Origin: Fidelibacterota bacterium
Lineage (GTDB): Bacteria; Fidelibacterota; Marinisomatia; Marinisomatales; UBA1611
NCBI GenBank assembly: GCA_002717915.1
Contig: PBCV01000029.1
Coordinates: forward strand, 9,593 to 19,760
Length of the DNA: 10,168 nt
Direction: 5' to 3'
The notes below the pieces were generated by a model. That model was not told the DNA's origin. It saw only the letters and a list, made by a program, of their open reading frames with translations, and searched no databases. Shown here in pieces: positions 1 to 7,352 of the stretch (positions are counted from its first letter, which is position 1; each line of letters opens with the position of its first letter). Position numbers and translations under genes: made by a program.

Positions 1-218
1 TAATTAAAATAGATATATACTCCGATAGCGAATTAATCGTGAAACAAATTAACGGGGACTATAAAATAAAAAATGACAGAATGAAGGTGCTCCATTCCAG
101 GGTAATCTCAGAACTGAATCGGTTGAATCATTGGACAATAACTCATATAATGAGAGAAAAAAATATTCGGGCAGACGAATTGAGCAAAATGGGAATGCAG
201 CAGGCTCGACACTCTTAA
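1..218 (+). CDS. RNase HI-family protein, 3' end only
   Basis: This is the C-terminal 71 residues of a gene that begins before the window, read from base 3 and ending at TAA 216-218. It looks like the single-domain RNase HI group (RVT_3 type), which cuts the RNA strand of RNA-DNA hybrids. The fragment opens with I-Y-S-D-S-E-L-I-V-K-Q-I-N-G, where the SDS aspartate (codon 24-26) matches a metal-binding Asp of the RNase H fold. It closes with H-I-M-R-E-K-N-I-R-A-D-E-L-S, where the AD aspartate (codon 174-176) matches the last catalytic Asp, and the His before it fits the flexible-loop His. The first two catalytic acids would lie upstream and cannot be checked. It is probably a separate unit from the mre operon, since 85 noncoding bases follow. 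Confidence 0.82.
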   Translation, partial: IKIDIYSDSELIVKQINGDYKIKNDRMKVLHSRVISELNRLNHWTITHIMREKNIRADELSKMGMQQARHS

Positions 219-303
219 ATAATGGAAATGGCTGGTTAACTCTCCAATATATTCTACGTAAATTAGCAACAATACTCTTATTACATCTTAAGTACTACTA
301 ACT
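219..303 (+). promoter_or_regulatory. Spacer likely carrying the mreB operon promoter
   Basis: This is the longest noncoding stretch of the window and the logical place for the promoter of the elongasome operon. A weak sigma70-like pair can be drawn: TTAACT at 236-241 and TAAATT at 259-264 with a 17-base spacer. Neither box is close to consensus, so the exact site is a guess. No Shine-Dalgarno sequence precedes the ATG at 304; the last 20 bases are AT-rich. No terminator hairpin for the upstream RNase H gene was found. Confidence 0.3.
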
Positions 304-1329
304 ATGTCTTCTGTATTATTCCCAAACGTCGTTAATTGGATATCCGGTGATGTTGCCATTGACCTAGGCACCGCCAACACACTAATCTGGCTTAAAGGAC
401 GGGGAATTGTCGTAAATGAACCCTCCATCGTCACGAGAAATGTGCACAACGATACCATTGTAGCGGTGGGTGATGAAGCCAAGGCAATGTTGGGGAAAAC
501 ACACCGTGAATTGGAGACCATTCGCCCGTTGCAGGATGGTGTAATCGCCGATTTCAAAATGACAGACGGGATGCTTCAAGGGTTTATACGTAAAATCAAT
601 TTAAACCGTCTCGCACGCCCCCGCATGGTAATATGTGTTCCCTCGGGTGTAACTGAGGTCGAAAGAAGAGCCGTTAAAGATTCTGGAGAGCGGGCTAATG
701 CAAGGGAAGTTTACTTAATTGAAGAACCGGTTGCCGCAGCAATTGGGATTGGGCTCGATATCAGCCAGCCCGTTGGAAACATCATTGTGGATATTGGCGG
801 AGGAACGACGGAGATTGCTGTAATATCTCTCAATGGAGTAGTGACCAAAGAAACCATCAGGATCGCCGGTGACGAAATGGATGAAGCTGTTTTGCAGTGG
901 TTTAGGAATGAGCACAAACTTGAAATTGGTCTTAGCATGAGTGAAAAAATAAAAATATCCGTCGGATCGGCTATGAAAATGAAATCAGCGGATATCGCAG
1001 TAAAGGGTCGTGACCTGGTATCGGGAATTCCAAAAACAATTGAGGTGTCATCGGATGAAATTCGCCAAGCGTTAAAGGATCCAGTCAACCAGATCGTAGA
1101 GGCTGTGAAACGGTGCTTGGAGCAAACACCGCCTGAACTCGCTGCAGATATATTGGAACGGGGTATTATCCTTGCTGGAGGCGGGAGCCTACTTAAAGGA
1201 GTTGACCAGATTATCCGGGAACGGACCAATGTACCTGTAAATGTTTCTGAAGACCCATTGCTATCCGTGGTAAGAGGCACGGGTATGGTAATGGAAAACC
1301 TTAAAAAATACCAAGCAGTGTTGCTATAG
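304..1329 (+). CDS. mreB: Rod-shape determining protein MreB (bacterial actin)
   Basis: MreB polymerises on ATP into membrane-bound filaments that orient the elongasome along the cell side wall. The 341-residue length is normal for the family. The actin-fold motifs are in order: phosphate-1 loop DLGTANT (residues 20-26), the family stretch IRPLQDGVIADF (73-84), phosphate-2 loop DIGGGTTE (163-170), a GRDLVSG-PKTIE segment (about 235-247), and the adenosine motif GIILAGGGSLLKG (287-299). The N-terminus before DLGT is hydrophobic and probably amphipathic (V4, L5, F6, V9, V10, W12, I13), which would suit direct membrane binding as in E. coli MreB. It is the first gene of an mreBCD-mrdA-rodA cluster; mreC starts 6 bases after its stop. 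No SD sequence precedes the ATG, but no other start gives a better N-terminus. Confidence 0.98.
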   Translation: MSSVLFPNVVNWISGDVAIDLGTANTLIWLKGRGIVVNEPSIVTRNVHNDTIVAVGDEAKAMLGKTHRELETIRPLQDGVIADFKMTDGMLQGFIRKINLNRLARPRMVICVPSGVTEVERRAVKDSGERANAREVYLIEEPVAAAIGIGLDISQPVGNIIVDIGGGTTEIAVISLNGVVTKETIRIAGDEMDEAVLQWFRNEHKLEIGLSMSEKIKISVGSAMKMKSADIAVKGRDLVSGIPKTIEVSSDEIRQALKDPVNQIVEAVKRCLEQTPPELAADILERGIILAGGGSLLKGVDQIIRERTNVPVNVSEDPLLSVVRGTGMVMENLKKYQAVLL

Positions 1330-1332
1330 GAG
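1328..1332 (+). promoter_or_regulatory. Shine-Dalgarno site of mreC inside the mreB stop
   Basis: AGGAG overlaps the mreB stop codon TAG (1327-1329) and lies 3 bases before the mreC ATG. The spacing is shorter than usual, but the position suggests translational coupling of mreC to mreB. Confidence 0.55.
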
Positions 1333-1335
1333 TGT

Positions 1336-2136
1336 ATGTACGGCATTTACCTGGCACTTGTCCAGCATAAAGATCATGTTCTTTTCGCACTTTCCTTATT
1401 CCTTTCAAGTTTTTTACTTTTAAATAACTCTAATCCCCAAATGGGAATCATTCGTGGCAAAGCTGCCGAGATGGTTTCTTTTGTTTCATCTCCTCTCACA
1501 TGGGTGAAATCGTTGATGTTTCTTGAAGAAGAGAATCAACTTCTTCGGGAAAAAAACCTGGCCCTGTCTCTCCAAATAGAGTCGATGCTCAATCTACAGA
1601 AGGAAAATGAAGAATTGCTGGGGATGCTCGATTTTAAGCGGCAAACAAAATTACTCATCAAACCCGCAAGAGTTGTGAATAAGGGGATTCAGCCAAACCT
1701 GCTCTCTATTGTCATTGATGGCGGGAAAGAAGACGGTATTGATAAAAATCAACCGGTACTGACTCCCAAGGGCGTAATTGGGAAAACGGTTGAAGCAGGG
1801 GAATCGGCCTCCATCGTTCAATTGATTACGGATGCAAATTTCCGCTTGAGTGTTCGGATTTTGCCCAGTGGTGCTACGGGAATTTTACGGCGGCTGAAAA
1901 GTGGTACTGCACAAATCCGGGAAGTGCAAAAAAATGTGGAGATTAATATAGGAAACAAGGTCATTACATCCGGGTTCAGCGATATTTACCCACCCGGTTT
2001 GCCGGTTGGGACTGTATCGGGAGTGTATGATGATCGCGGGAGTTTCCAAAAAGTAGTTAATGTTAGTTTGCCGAATGATATGAGTGCCTTTCAATATGTA
2101 TTTGTTATTATTGAGAAATCAAATGAAATGGACTGA
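1336..2136 (+). CDS. mreC: Rod-shape determining protein MreC
   Basis: MreC is a bitopic inner-membrane protein whose periplasmic part binds and activates PBP2 and joins it to MreB, MreD and RodA. The 266 residues show the usual layout. A short cytoplasmic start is followed by one membrane segment (about 13-30). A predicted coiled coil rich in Glu and Leu (about 60-100) would mediate dimer formation. The double beta-barrel domain (about 108-260) carries typical patches such as SIVIDGGKEDGI (124-135), GVIGK (146-150), LITDANF (163-169) and GFSDIYPPGLPVGTV (213-227). The ATG at 1336 is chosen because the next in-frame ATG (residue 36) would remove the membrane segment. Its last 14 bases overlap the start of mreD. 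Confidence 0.96.
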   Translation: MYGIYLALVQHKDHVLFALSLFLSSFLLLNNSNPQMGIIRGKAAEMVSFVSSPLTWVKSLMFLEEENQLLREKNLALSLQIESMLNLQKENEELLGMLDFKRQTKLLIKPARVVNKGIQPNLLSIVIDGGKEDGIDKNQPVLTPKGVIGKTVEAGESASIVQLITDANFRLSVRILPSGATGILRRLKSGTAQIREVQKNVEINIGNKVITSGFSDIYPPGLPVGTVSGVYDDRGSFQKVVNVSLPNDMSAFQYVFVIIEKSNEMD

Positions 2137-2599
2137 CTATATTATTCCCGGGTTGTTTGTATGGTTAATGCAATTGATTCTTTCAGATTTTCTCGCAATA
2201 GAAACAGTGCGCCCTGACTTTCCAGTTATACTGATATTGTACTGGTCTGTAAAATATGGACGTGCCGTAGGTACGGTCTCTGGATTCCTGTTGGGTCTTT
2301 TAGTTGATCTTTCCGGAACTGCGACTTTTTTTGGATTATCTCCATTAATTTATTCGGTTACAGGATATCTTGGTGGAAATCTTGCAGGATCCTATTCCAA
2401 GATAAATCCGTTTTATTTTTCAATCACATGGATCACCATACTTGCATTTCAATTTTTAATTTTTTGCGGCGTGCAATATCAGGATTTATGGTTCATTAAT
2501 TGGCATCTATTTTTTGGAAAATGGCTAGGTACTACCCTATACACACTCTCCTTTATAGGTATCCTGCAGTTTATTTACCCACTCCATAGGGTAGCATGA
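2123..2599 (+). CDS. mreD: Rod-shape determining protein MreD
   Basis: MreD is a small polytopic inner-membrane component of the elongasome. From the ATG at 2123 the product is 158 residues, the normal MreD size, with five or six hydrophobic segments. The family signature is clear: R-P-D-F-P near residues 30-34, then a Y-W-S-V-K-Y-G-R turn, G-F-L-L-G-L-L-V-D-L (54-63), and a G-L-S-P-L segment followed by G-Y-L-G-G. The frame stays open upstream to a GTG at 2084, but that would lengthen the overlap with mreC to 53 bases and add non-family sequence. The 2123 ATG gives a 14-base overlap instead. The stop overlaps the mrdA start as ATGA, so translation of the two is probably coupled. Confidence 0.93.
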   Translation: MKWTDYIIPGLFVWLMQLILSDFLAIETVRPDFPVILILYWSVKYGRAVGTVSGFLLGLLVDLSGTATFFGLSPLIYSVTGYLGGNLAGSYSKINPFYFSITWITILAFQFLIFCGVQYQDLWFINWHLFFGKWLGTTLYTLSFIGILQFIYPLHRVA

Positions 2600-4362
2600 T
2601 GTTAAAAGCGGACAACATTGCATCGCTACGTCAGTATTATTTTGCTGTTGGAATTACATGGGTCTTGATTACAGTCCTGATATTGAGATTTTTCCAAATC
2701 CAGATTCTTGGCTATGCCCAGTATTCACAAAAAGCAAATACCAATAGAATCAGGAAAGTTACTACATCGGCTCCCCGAGGCCTTATTCTTGATAGAAATG
2801 GTCAAATCTTAGTAGATAACCTTCCAACCTATATATTAAAGGCGGTTCCCGGTGAATTGTCACAGAAGGGTAAAACATTTGGTTTGATCTCAGATATCAT
2901 CGGTCTGGACTCCAATACGGTATTAAAAAACTATAAAAAATATTACCGTGGAAGATTTATACAAACACGGCTGGCCAAAGATCTTACATTTTATCAAGTA
3001 TCTAAACTGGAAGAAAATAGACTAAATCTTGAGGGTATCTATTATCAACAATTTCCTGAGCGCTATTTTCCATCTGATGTAAAAGCATCTCATATCCTGG
3101 GATATGTTAGGGAAGTCGACCGCAGCATTAGAGAATCATCAACCAATGCAAATGAGTACGAACTGGGTGATATTATAGGTTGGACTGGGTTAGAAAGGAG
3201 TTATGAACACTTTTTGAAAGGTCAACGTGGCGTACAATTTTACCAGGTTGATGCATATGGCAGGGAGGTGGGACATGTGGCTGATTTTCCGCCGCGCGAT
3301 CCTGAACCGGGTCAAAATATTATTACTACCATTGATATTAATGTTCAGAAGAAACTTGAATATATAATGGAGGAAAGACGTGGTGTCATTATTGTAGGGC
3401 TCCCAGAAACTGGGGAGATTTTAGGGGCAGTCAGCGCACCGGATTATAAACCGGAGCTATTTACAGGACTGATTTTGGAGAATGACTGGAATTCAGTATT
3501 ATATCATCCCGAAAAACCCCTTGTCAATCGTTTTAGCCAAGGATTGTACCCACCCGGTTCAATCGTAAAAATGATAACAGCATCGGTCATGATGGATAAT
3601 CCAGATTTTGACCCTCATGCTGAGCAAATATGTGAAGGTGTCTACCAGTTTGGGGATCGGGTATTCGCCTGCTGGTATACAACAGGACATGGTAGTGTAA
3701 ACCTCACTTCATCAATATTACATTCATGCGATATTTATTTTTATAAAACAATACAATACTATGAACTTGCTAAACTGGCCCAGTATTTTCGATTATTCGG
3801 TTTTGGCCAACCAACTGGAGTGGATATTGTAGGGGAGTTAAAAGGAACGGTCCCTACCGCAAGCTATATGAACAACCGGTATGGTCGGTTTGGTTGGAGT
3901 AAGGGGGCTCTGTTGAATTTTTGTATTGGTCAGGGTGAAATCTTGGTAACACCAATGCAGGTCTTTAATTACGTTAATTTATTGGCCACTAGGGGACAGG
4001 CTCTTAGGCCACATTTTGTAAATGTGGATCAAATTTCGGAAAATATTAAACCTAATTTGAATACAGAAACTTGGGACAGGATCATTTTTGATATGGGTCA
4101 AGTTATCACTCATAAAAATGGTACAGGGAAACGTGCCCTTCCATTGATCCCGGGAATGAAAGTTTATGGTAAAACAGGTACGGCTGAGAATCCGCATGGA
4201 GAAGATCATGCCTGGTTCATTGGCTGGATGAACTACCATGAAAAAAATTATTCAATTGTGGTGTTGCTAGAAAATGCCGGCTCTGGCGGGGTTGTTGCCG
4301 CCCCTGTTGCGCGAGAAGTATTCAAAGATATCGTTAAAGTCAATCAATTGGTTTCAAGATGA
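2596..4362 (+). CDS. mrdA: Penicillin-binding protein 2, elongation transpeptidase
   Basis: PBP2 is the class B transpeptidase that cross-links the strands made by RodA during side-wall growth. The 588 residues begin with a short cytoplasmic tail and one membrane anchor (about 13-32). The pedestal domain follows, with the family motif RGLILDRNGQ-LVDN (61-75) and a G-W-T-G-L-E-R-S-Y-E segment (195-204). The transpeptidase domain has its three motifs intact: SxxK as S322-I-V-K325, SxN-type S377-C-D379 as is usual in PBP2, and K526-T-G-T529. A Cys/His-rich stretch typical of PBP2 precedes the second motif (C346, C359, H365, C378). The start overlaps the mreD stop as ATGA; ATG at 2599 is an alternative one codon later. 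AGGG at 2587-2590 could serve as the ribosome site. No sign of decay. Confidence 0.97.
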   Translation: MMLKADNIASLRQYYFAVGITWVLITVLILRFFQIQILGYAQYSQKANTNRIRKVTTSAPRGLILDRNGQILVDNLPTYILKAVPGELSQKGKTFGLISDIIGLDSNTVLKNYKKYYRGRFIQTRLAKDLTFYQVSKLEENRLNLEGIYYQQFPERYFPSDVKASHILGYVREVDRSIRESSTNANEYELGDIIGWTGLERSYEHFLKGQRGVQFYQVDAYGREVGHVADFPPRDPEPGQNIITTIDINVQKKLEYIMEERRGVIIVGLPETGEILGAVSAPDYKPELFTGLILENDWNSVLYHPEKPLVNRFSQGLYPPGSIVKMITASVMMDNPDFDPHAEQICEGVYQFGDRVFACWYTTGHGSVNLTSSILHSCDIYFYKTIQYYELAKLAQYFRLFGFGQPTGVDIVGELKGTVPTASYMNNRYGRFGWSKGALLNFCIGQGEILVTPMQVFNYVNLLATRGQALRPHFVNVDQISENIKPNLNTETWDRIIFDMGQVITHKNGTGKRALPLIPGMKVYGKTGTAENPHGEDHAWFIGWMNYHEKNYSIVVLLENAGSGGVVAAPVAREVFKDIVKVNQLVSR

Positions 4363-5588
4363 TAGGATCCCAATCTATTCCCTATAAGGAAATGCCCCTT
4401 AGAATTATTTGGTCTGTTGCCTTTCTTTCTATAGTAGGCCTGGTTGTGTTAAACAGTATATCCCAGCAATATCAGGGAGGGTTTTTTAATACCCCATTTA
4501 CCAAGCAATTTTTGTTTTTATTCCCTGCAGTTTTAATCGCTTTCATTATAATCTTTATTCCCAGATACACCATTCATAAGTATACGTACACATTGTATGC
4601 TTTGGGAATTATCTTTGTTTTGCTCCCATACACAGGAAATCCTCATGCTGGCACCTACCGTTGGTTTGACCTTGGTTTACCTTTTGCAATCCAGCCCAGC
4701 GAATTTGCAAAAGTGTTTACAACACTAGCCCTAGCAAGGTATTTATCAGACCATACCCTGCAAATGAAACACTTTACCTCGATTATAATACCTATCGGCC
4801 TGGCGTTGGTGCCAACACTTATAGTTATGAACCAACCTGATTTAGGTACAGCAATCGTTATGATGACTCCTATATTACCCATGCTTTATTGGTCTGGGGC
4901 ACGGCCATTTTACCTGTTTCTTGTATTGGCTCCAATATTCAGTATGGTCACTGCGTTTCATACGACTGCATTCACACTGTGGGCCATTGTATTGGGGGTT
5001 GTCATTATCACCGCAAGACCTAAATTGGTGCTGTCTCTTTTCTTGTTTTTTGGAAATATTTTCCTGGGTCTTCTATCGCCTTATGCTTGGAATTCACTCA
5101 CATTGTACCAGCAAAATAGAATACTGACTTTCATTAACCCGGAAAAAGATCCACTGGGTGCTGCCTACCAGATTATTCAAAGTAAAACTGCAATTGGATC
5201 CGGGGGGCTATTAGGAAAGGGATGGGGAGAAGGAACCCAAACTCATTTGAAATTCCTGCCGGTTCAGGACTCTGATTTTATTTTATCTGTCATCGGTGAA
5301 GAAATGGGCTTTATGATGATTTCGACTATATTAATCGTCATTGGATATTTGATTATGCAGATCCTTAAACGTTCATTTTTGTCAAAAGATCGTTTTTCCA
5401 GTTTAGCCCTGATTGGTATTGCAGCAATTCTACTTGCTCATGTTTTTGTAAATACGGCGATGACAGTTGGACTTATTCCTGTAAAAGGATTGCCATTCCC
5501 GTTTCTATCAGCCGGCGGATCATTTTTGATTGCCAGTTATATCATGGTTGGACTCGTGCTAAAACTGAGTGTGAATTATACTGACTGA
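4359..5588 (+). CDS. rodA: RodA, SEDS peptidoglycan glycosyltransferase
   Basis: RodA is the polytopic SEDS-family enzyme that polymerises lipid II into glycan strands, working as a pair with PBP2. The 409 residues contain about ten hydrophobic segments. Family motifs are present: R-W-F-D-L-G near 101-106, QPSEFAK (112-118), NQPDLGTA (158-165), the long loop N-R-I-L-T-F-I-N-P with Y-Q-I-I-Q-S (253-275), G-S-G-G-L-L-G-K-G (280-288), and P-F-P-F-L-S-A-G-G-S (379-388). The Q-D-S-D-F-I motif (303-308) places D306 where E. coli RodA has its essential aspartate D262. The start ATG overlaps the mrdA stop as ATGA. A second in-frame ATG at 4392 follows AAGGA too closely to be a good start. The gene closes the elongasome cluster. 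Confidence 0.96.
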   Translation: MIGSQSIPYKEMPLRIIWSVAFLSIVGLVVLNSISQQYQGGFFNTPFTKQFLFLFPAVLIAFIIIFIPRYTIHKYTYTLYALGIIFVLLPYTGNPHAGTYRWFDLGLPFAIQPSEFAKVFTTLALARYLSDHTLQMKHFTSIIIPIGLALVPTLIVMNQPDLGTAIVMMTPILPMLYWSGARPFYLFLVLAPIFSMVTAFHTTAFTLWAIVLGVVIITARPKLVLSLFLFFGNIFLGLLSPYAWNSLTLYQQNRILTFINPEKDPLGAAYQIIQSKTAIGSGGLLGKGWGEGTQTHLKFLPVQDSDFILSVIGEEMGFMMISTILIVIGYLIMQILKRSFLSKDRFSSLALIGIAAILLAHVFVNTAMTVGLIPVKGLPFPFLSAGGSFLIASYIMVGLVLKLSVNYTD

Positions 5589-5616
5589 TAAACTTATTTG
5601 AAGGAAGAATTGAAAA

Positions 5617-5641
5617 CGGTAAATTCATCTCCGATTTGCCG
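5617..5641 (+). other. Inverted repeat upstream of the CpoB-like gene
   Basis: CGGTAAAT (5617-5624) can pair with ATTTGCCG (5634-5641) across a 9-base loop, with one G-U pair. The stem ends 6 bases before the AAGGG ribosome site of the next gene. It is followed by A-rich, not T-rich, sequence, so it is not a classical terminator for rightward transcription. It may be a weak RNA hairpin in the leader of the next gene, or chance. Confidence 0.3.
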
Positions 5642-5647
5642 AATAAA

Positions 5648-5652
5648 AAGGG
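5648..5652 (+). promoter_or_regulatory. Shine-Dalgarno site that sets the CpoB-like start
   Basis: AAGGG lies 7 bases before the ATG at 5660, a good spacing. It supports that ATG over the in-frame TTG at 5636, which would put eight polar residues ahead of an otherwise clean signal peptide. Confidence 0.6.
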
Positions 5653-5659
5653 TTATCAG

Positions 5660-6481
5660 ATGACAAATCGATCCAATTATATCATTACACTCATACTTGC
5701 ATCCATTCTAATGGGTTCTTTTTCTTTTGGCCAGAGTAAGGATTCCGCTAGGGAACTAAAACGGCTCAACGCAAAAATAGACCGGGTCAGGGTTATGGTG
5801 GATTCACTTGAGTTGGATAATCAAATATTGTTGCCTGAACTCATGTCTGCATTCAGGCAAGCAGTAAAGAGTAAAGCACAACAGGATTCCATCACACTTG
5901 TCATCTTAAAAAGAATTAATACTCTAAGTAACAAAATAGCAAATTTAGAAAACCAATCCCGGTATATGGACAGTACGGCATTAGAGATATTTCATAAACT
6001 CGTTCTAGTGGAAAATAAGATTGTCACATTAACGAATAGCTATAATGAGATGGCAAAATTAAAATCAGGTGAGCCTATCTCATCTGAGCCAAAATTTAAT
6101 TCAGCCCAGTATAAACAAACCTATATGACCAGCCTGGGACATTTCCAAAACCAAGAATTTCCTGAAGCTATAGCTGGATTTAACGACCTAGTCTCATCCG
6201 ATGCGACCAATGATCTTGCAGATAACAGTCAATACTGGCTTGCAGAGTGCTATTATTCCCAAAAAGACTTTAAAAGGGCAATTGCAGAATTTGAAAAGGT
6301 ATTTACCTATGCTGGCACGGATAAGGATGATGACGCCCAACTCAAGATCGGGCTTTCCTATCAGAGTATAGGAAATGTTGAAAAAGCGCGAGAAGAATTT
6401 CAACGAATGATAGATTATTTCCCGGGAAGTGAGTATTACCCAAAAGCTAAAGAAGCTTTGAAACAATTATCTGTTAATTAG
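5660..6481 (+). CDS. CpoB/YbgF-like periplasmic coiled-coil TPR protein
   Basis: The 273-residue product starts with a signal peptide (polar MTNRSN, hydrophobic core about 7-20, likely cleavage after F-G-Q, residue 25), so it should be periplasmic. Residues about 27-130 are polar and heptad-like, a probable coiled coil. From about 150 to 270 there are three TPR-like units, with the second and third opening near S190-Q-Y-W-L-A-E-C-Y-Y and Q228-L-K-I-G-L-S-Y. This order, N-terminal coiled coil then C-terminal TPRs, is that of CpoB (YbgF). In E. coli CpoB links the Tol-Pal complex and outer-membrane constriction to peptidoglycan synthesis. No tol or pal gene is visible here; the neighbour is rodA, which hints at a role with the elongasome (inference). 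It could be a general envelope TPR protein instead. It may have its own promoter in the 71-base gap after rodA. Confidence 0.78.
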   Translation: MTNRSNYIITLILASILMGSFSFGQSKDSARELKRLNAKIDRVRVMVDSLELDNQILLPELMSAFRQAVKSKAQQDSITLVILKRINTLSNKIANLENQSRYMDSTALEIFHKLVLVENKIVTLTNSYNEMAKLKSGEPISSEPKFNSAQYKQTYMTSLGHFQNQEFPEAIAGFNDLVSSDATNDLADNSQYWLAECYYSQKDFKRAIAEFEKVFTYAGTDKDDDAQLKIGLSYQSIGNVEKAREEFQRMIDYFPGSEYYPKAKEALKQLSVN

Positions 6482-6499
6482 CATCTTCACAAAACCTCA

Positions 6500-7330
6500 A
6501 TGTCAAAAAAACTATATTATCTGACAACGGAGATCATTCCGTTTGCCAACGTCACGCCGTTGGCAGAATTCTCTACAAAAGTACCGCTGTCCTTGCAGGA
6601 AAAAGGCCATGATATTCGAACCATTATTCCAAAATATGGATATGTAAGCGAACGAAAGTATATATTACGGGAAGTGATAAGACTCAGGGAAATTCCTTTC
6701 CAATTTAATGGGCATGAACAGGTAGCCAGTGCAAAGAGTGCGTTTATTCCCAAAACCAGGGTACAGGTCTATTTTCTTGAGGACGACCACTGGTTCACAC
6801 CTTTAACAAACTTGGTCTATAAATCTAAAAACGGTCGAGTACTGGCTGATAATGGTGAGCGCTATGGGTATTTTGCGAAAGCAGTCCTGAGTACATTACC
6901 CCATCTATTTTGGTCACCTGATATTTTTATTTGTAATGGATGGCAGAGTGCAATGGTTCCTGGAATATTCAAAAGGCATTTTGAGGGAACCAATGAGTTT
7001 TATGAAAATATACAGACAGTTATGGTTATCCATGACCTGAATGAATACTCTGAAGTCTCAAGGAAGGACCTTGAAATAGCTGAAGTCCCAATACATGATT
7101 CACTGAAAGGAAAGATGCTCAATGTTTATGATGTTGCTTCATTTGATGCTGATTCTATCATCATTTTTGATAAACCCTCTGCTCCCATATCAAAAACACT
7201 ATTAAAGCAACCCGGAATTAAAGCAAATAAGAAAAAAGTATCTGTGATCAATTGGTCCGATGACGAGATGCCGGATTATCAAGCGATTGCAGATGAGATG
7301 GATAAAATATTAAAGAAACTTTCTGACTGA
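6500..7330 (+). CDS. Short GT5 starch/glycogen synthase-like protein, N-terminal half only
   Basis: The 276 residues match the N-terminal Rossmann domain of GT5 glycogen/starch synthases. The opening is L-Y-Y-L-T-T-E-I-I-P-F-A, followed by G-H-D-I-R-T-I-I-P-K-Y-G (36-47), V-Y-F-L-E-D-D (90-96), D-N-G-E-R-Y-G-Y-F-A-K-A (117-128), and W-S-P-D-I-F-I-C-N-G-W-Q-S-A (138-151). Full GT5 enzymes are about 480 residues; the C-terminal domain with the catalytic Glu and the Arg/Lys pair is absent. Within the domain, the K-x-G-G sugar-nucleotide loop is replaced by A-N-V-T-P-L-A-E-F, and the H-x-H-D-W motif reads I-C-N-G-W. Bacteroidota carry proteins of this length and style annotated as starch synthase. 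It is therefore probably not an active glycosyltransferase alone; its role is unknown. No SD precedes the ATG, 18 bases after the previous stop. Confidence 0.75.
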   Translation: MSKKLYYLTTEIIPFANVTPLAEFSTKVPLSLQEKGHDIRTIIPKYGYVSERKYILREVIRLREIPFQFNGHEQVASAKSAFIPKTRVQVYFLEDDHWFTPLTNLVYKSKNGRVLADNGERYGYFAKAVLSTLPHLFWSPDIFICNGWQSAMVPGIFKRHFEGTNEFYENIQTVMVIHDLNEYSEVSRKDLEIAEVPIHDSLKGKMLNVYDVASFDADSIIIFDKPSAPISKTLLKQPGIKANKKKVSVINWSDDEMPDYQAIADEMDKILKKLSD

Positions 7331-7337
7331 GTTTTCA

Positions 7338-7343
7338 TATAAT
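7338..7343 (+). promoter_or_regulatory. Possible -10 box just before the lipoprotein gene
   Basis: A perfect TATAAT sits 9 bases before the ATG at 7353. A transcript started from it would have almost no leader, which fits the absence of an SD sequence. No recognisable -35 box is found at 16-18 bases upstream, and the short gap is AT-rich, so this may be chance. Confidence 0.25.
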
Positions 7344-7352
7344 TACACCCCT

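Noticed and set aside
711..1346. A long open frame on the minus strand opposite mreB (about 211 codons)
   Set aside because: It lies wholly against the strongly conserved mreB sequence, has no family motif, and is Ser/Ile/Thr-rich as expected of a codon-bias shadow.
2084..2122. Longer MreD start at a GTG
   Set aside because: It would overlap mreC by 53 bases and add residues not typical of MreD, while the ATG at 2123 gives the normal length and N-terminus.
4359..4394. Alternative RodA start at ATG 4392 after AAGGA
   Set aside because: The spacing to the ATG is about one base, too short, while the ATGA overlap at 4359 matches the style of the operon.
5636..5659. TTG start adding eight residues to the CpoB-like protein
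   Set aside because: The ATG at 5660 has a well-spaced AAGGG and begins a standard signal peptide. The TTG lies within the hairpin stem.
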